This document shows, piece after piece, positions 30,533-32,761 of a stretch of DNA of 32,761 nucleotides. Both the position numbers and the translations under genes were made by a program. The stretch covers positions 215,001-247,761 of the forward strand of contig RPFO01001428.1 in NCBI GenBank assembly GCA_009746045.1, read 5' to 3'. Source of the DNA: Mesostigma viride. Its lineage: Eukaryota > Streptophyta > Mesostigmatophyceae > Mesostigmatales > Mesostigmataceae. A model generated the notes under the pieces. It did not search any database, was not told the DNA's origin, and saw only the letters and a program-made list of their open reading frames with translations. Each line of letters opens with the position of its first letter. The first letter of the stretch is position 1.

Positions 30533-31288
30533 CTAAGAGGCAGAGCCGTCGTGGAAGTTGAAGGAGAAGTCGACATCAGACCCCATAGTTTTATCCAGTA
30601 TCGTCGTCACGTTAACCCCCCACTTCACCCCTGCCAGCACCTCCCTCGCTTGCCTCAGACGTTCGCATCTATCCTTATGCCTACTCCAGTCCGCACGCTG
30701 GCACTCCTCACTGCAATATCTGGCATCCCTACATCCTCTACACCACTTGATATGAGGTCCTGTTTCGCACCCACACCCCTCCTTGGAGCACTTTCGCGTA
30801 CTACGCATGCGATCCCCATCCCTCACGATCGGGTCAGAGAGCAAGAAAAAGTTCATGTTGAGGGGTACTGCCCCTACACATGCATCAGCCCTCACGCGCA
30901 GAGAATGCGTAACATTCGGGTAAAATGCGCGCCCGTAGGTGCACCCAAGCTGAGCCCCTTCCTCTTCCCCCAACTCTATCTTTGGCCCCTTTGTAATGAA
31001 CGACACCAAAAGGCGGAACTCCGTCCTTGGGTCTATGGGCACTCTTAGATCCATCTGTGGTCTGAAAAAACCCTCTTGAATACAGAAGTTCATATCAGCT
31101 AGCTGGGCGTACATAATTCTCTCCATTTGGCTGAACGAATCAAACGCCAATAAAACGGCCAAGTGGCGGCCTGTCCTCTCCTGCGCGACTCGAACTTCCT
31201 CGAATATGACACGCGACAGAAAGCGAACTTGTTTGAAAACGTTTTGAAGGACGCTTCCGTAGACTTCATTCACGATCTCGGACTCCAT
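30533..31288 (-). CDS. MYND zinc-finger protein, 251 residues
   Basis: From ATG at 31288 (MESEIVNEVYGS) to TAG at 30533. Residues about 167-208 form a MYND finger: C167-x4-C172-x10-C183-x2-C186, then YCSEECQRADWSRHKDRC. MYND fingers bind proline-containing peptides and recruit partner proteins; they are abundant in green algae. The N-terminal 160 residues have no recognised domain. The first finger half has the same spacing as the fingers of the genes at 29200 and 28185. The gap to the upstream stop is 68 bp. Confidence 0.82.
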   Translation of the reverse strand: MESEIVNEVYGSVLQNVFKQVRFLSRVIFEEVRVAQERTGRHLAVLLAFDSFSQMERIMYAQLADMNFCIQEGFFRPQMDLRVPIDPRTEFRLLVSFITKGPKIELGEEEGAQLGCTYGRAFYPNVTHSLRVRADACVGAVPLNMNFFLLSDPIVRDGDRMRSTRKCSKEGCGCETGPHIKWCRGCRDARYCSEECQRADWSRHKDRCERLRQAREVLAGVKWGVNVTTILDKTMGSDVDFSFNFHDGSAS

Positions 31289-31331
31289 CTTTTTCAGGGA
31301 AAAAACGAACAAAAAAATTCATAAACATTAA

Positions 31332-31337
31332 TTTATT
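31332..31337 (-). terminator. AATAAA signal in a 68-bp gap
   Basis: AATAAA on the minus strand 20 nt after the stop at 31357, and 44 nt before the MYND start codon. The gap is too small for an independent promoter plus a 5' UTR intron. Confidence 0.4.
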
Positions 31338-31356
31338 ATTTTATAATAACAAGTTA

Positions 31357-31596
31357 CTATTCCTCGGAATAGTTTTTTTTTATCCATTCCACAAACGCGT
31401 TTGTCACAAACACCTTCCATGCTTTCTCAAGAACTTGTCCCCCTGATGTTTTTGAGTATTCAAACTCGTCATCCGAAGAAACCAACTCCGGCACATCCTC
31501 CGAGAGGGTCTCTAAATTGTCATCGGCTTTCCTTTTGCGCTTGTGGTTTCCGAAGCATTTTTTTTGTTCTTCTTCTGACATTTGTTCTGCAACCAT
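31357..31596 (-). CDS. Small acidic/basic protein, 79 codons (or 74)
   Basis: From ATG at 31596 (MVAEQMSEEEQ) to TAG at 31357. A CAG within the first codons (GGTTGCAG, ending 31587) could be a 3' splice site giving a start at 31581 (MSEEEQ). Contains a basic cluster (NHKRKRKADD), an acidic middle (SEDVPELVSSDDEFEYS) and a C-terminal helix (KAWKVFVTNAFVEWIKKNYS). No family is recognised. Its basic-cluster and terminal-helix build resembles the small gene at 30231-30431, but sequence identity is low. Confidence 0.5.
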   Translation of the reverse strand: MVAEQMSEEEQKKCFGNHKRKRKADDNLETLSEDVPELVSSDDEFEYSKTSGGQVLEKAWKVFVTNAFVEWIKKNYSEE

Positions 31597-31639
31597 GGAG
31601 TCATTTCGAGGGGGGTGTGGTTTAACGGGTGCAGATTTA

Positions 31640-32110
31640 AAGTAATTTGTTTTAGGTGAACGATGGTAAAAACTTCATTAGATATTTTAAACGAACGAGA
31701 AGCAACAGAAACGACGGCGGGCGTAACTATCATGGGAAACTTTGATATCACAAGATCACAATGGACACGAACGCGCTGCAACTTTCACGACATATTCTTC
31801 GACATCGAAAATAAAAAAGAAACGACGGCGGGCGTAACTATCATGAAACATTGATCTTACAAGAAGCTGACGGGGATGCAACTTTCACGACAAACACTTC
31901 GACATCGAAGATGCAAAAGAAACGACGGCGGGCGTAACTATCATGGAAAGATTGAGCTTACAAGATGACAAGTTAACTGACGGGGGTGCATCTTTCCCGA
32001 GATATATTTCGACATCGAAAAGGCAAAAGAAACGACGGCGGGCGTAACTAGCACAACCAATGTTGGTCATGTGCTCTTCCAGTAAGACAAGAAACGACGG
32101 CGGGCGTAAC
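31640..32110 (+). repeat. Tandem array with five hairpin elements
   Basis: GAAACGACGGCGGGCGTAAC followed by TATCATG occurs at 31708, 31819, 31919, 32029 and 32091 (the fourth is followed by TAGCAC). Units are 111, 100, 110 and 62 bp. Each of the first three also has a related CAACTTTCACGAC/ATCTTTCCCGAG and TTCGACATCGAA segment, so units are true tandem repeats. The array lies upstream of the 79-codon gene. Confidence 0.92.
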
Positions 32111-32159
32111 TATCACACGGTCCAGGAAGAGTGACGTTGGCAGAATTATGGTGTTTGTA

Positions 32160-32761
<602 letters not shown>

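Noticed and set aside
20958-31596. An integrated giant virus or virophage
   Set aside because: Compact one-strand genes with hairpins between them suggested it, but the large gene has six spliceosomal introns and no capsid, packaging ATPase, polymerase or integrase was seen.
31708-32110. Regularly spaced identical repeats resembling a CRISPR array
   Set aside because: The host is clearly eukaryotic, the spacers are related to one another, spacing is irregular (62-111 bp) and no cas gene is present.

Overview
The window is nuclear DNA of a eukaryote, most likely a green alga or streptophyte alga. It holds two intron-containing housekeeping genes: the beta subunit of the nascent polypeptide-associated complex (NACbeta/BTF3) and a centrin. 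The centrin ends in KKTSLF, as in flagellate green algae, and both exon sets join into full-length proteins in perfect phase. No species can be named from this alone.

Layout. (1) 1-8.0 kb and 15.5-20.4 kb are retrotransposon graveyards. At least six copies of APE-type LINEs, an ORF1-only LINE derivative, a SINE-like element and several solo LINE 3' ends are nested in one another. Target-site duplications of 8-13 bp can be read directly, so the order of several insertions is clear. Two LINE families (here A and B) end in a stem-loop with loop CAAC, followed by a TTAA/TTAAA-type microsatellite tail. (2) 8.7-14.7 kb holds NACbeta (minus) and centrin (plus), transcribed divergently. (3) 20.9-31.6 kb is a one-strand (minus) block of genes I do not recognise: a seven-exon gene of about 1,577 codons, a 240-codon ORF downstream of it, two proteins with a C-x4-C-x10-C-x2-H finger, a MYND-finger protein and two very small basic/acidic proteins. 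(4) 31.7-32.76 kb is a tandem array followed by a long GA-rich microsatellite running off the window.

The most unusual signal is in regions 3 and 4. A short imperfect inverted repeat (CGNC-N4-GNCG flanked by GAAA and YAAC/CATC) occurs about 21 times there. It sits in introns, just after stop codons and in tandem arrays, and was not seen in the LINE or housekeeping regions. Several genes of the block have a 3' splice-site-like CAG directly at or just before the start codon, and AATAAA signals lie in the very short gaps between genes. That layout would fit polycistronic transcripts resolved by splicing at each start; this is inference. Three places in the large gene need one extra base in a G-rich run, which points to homopolymer under-calling or to recent decay.
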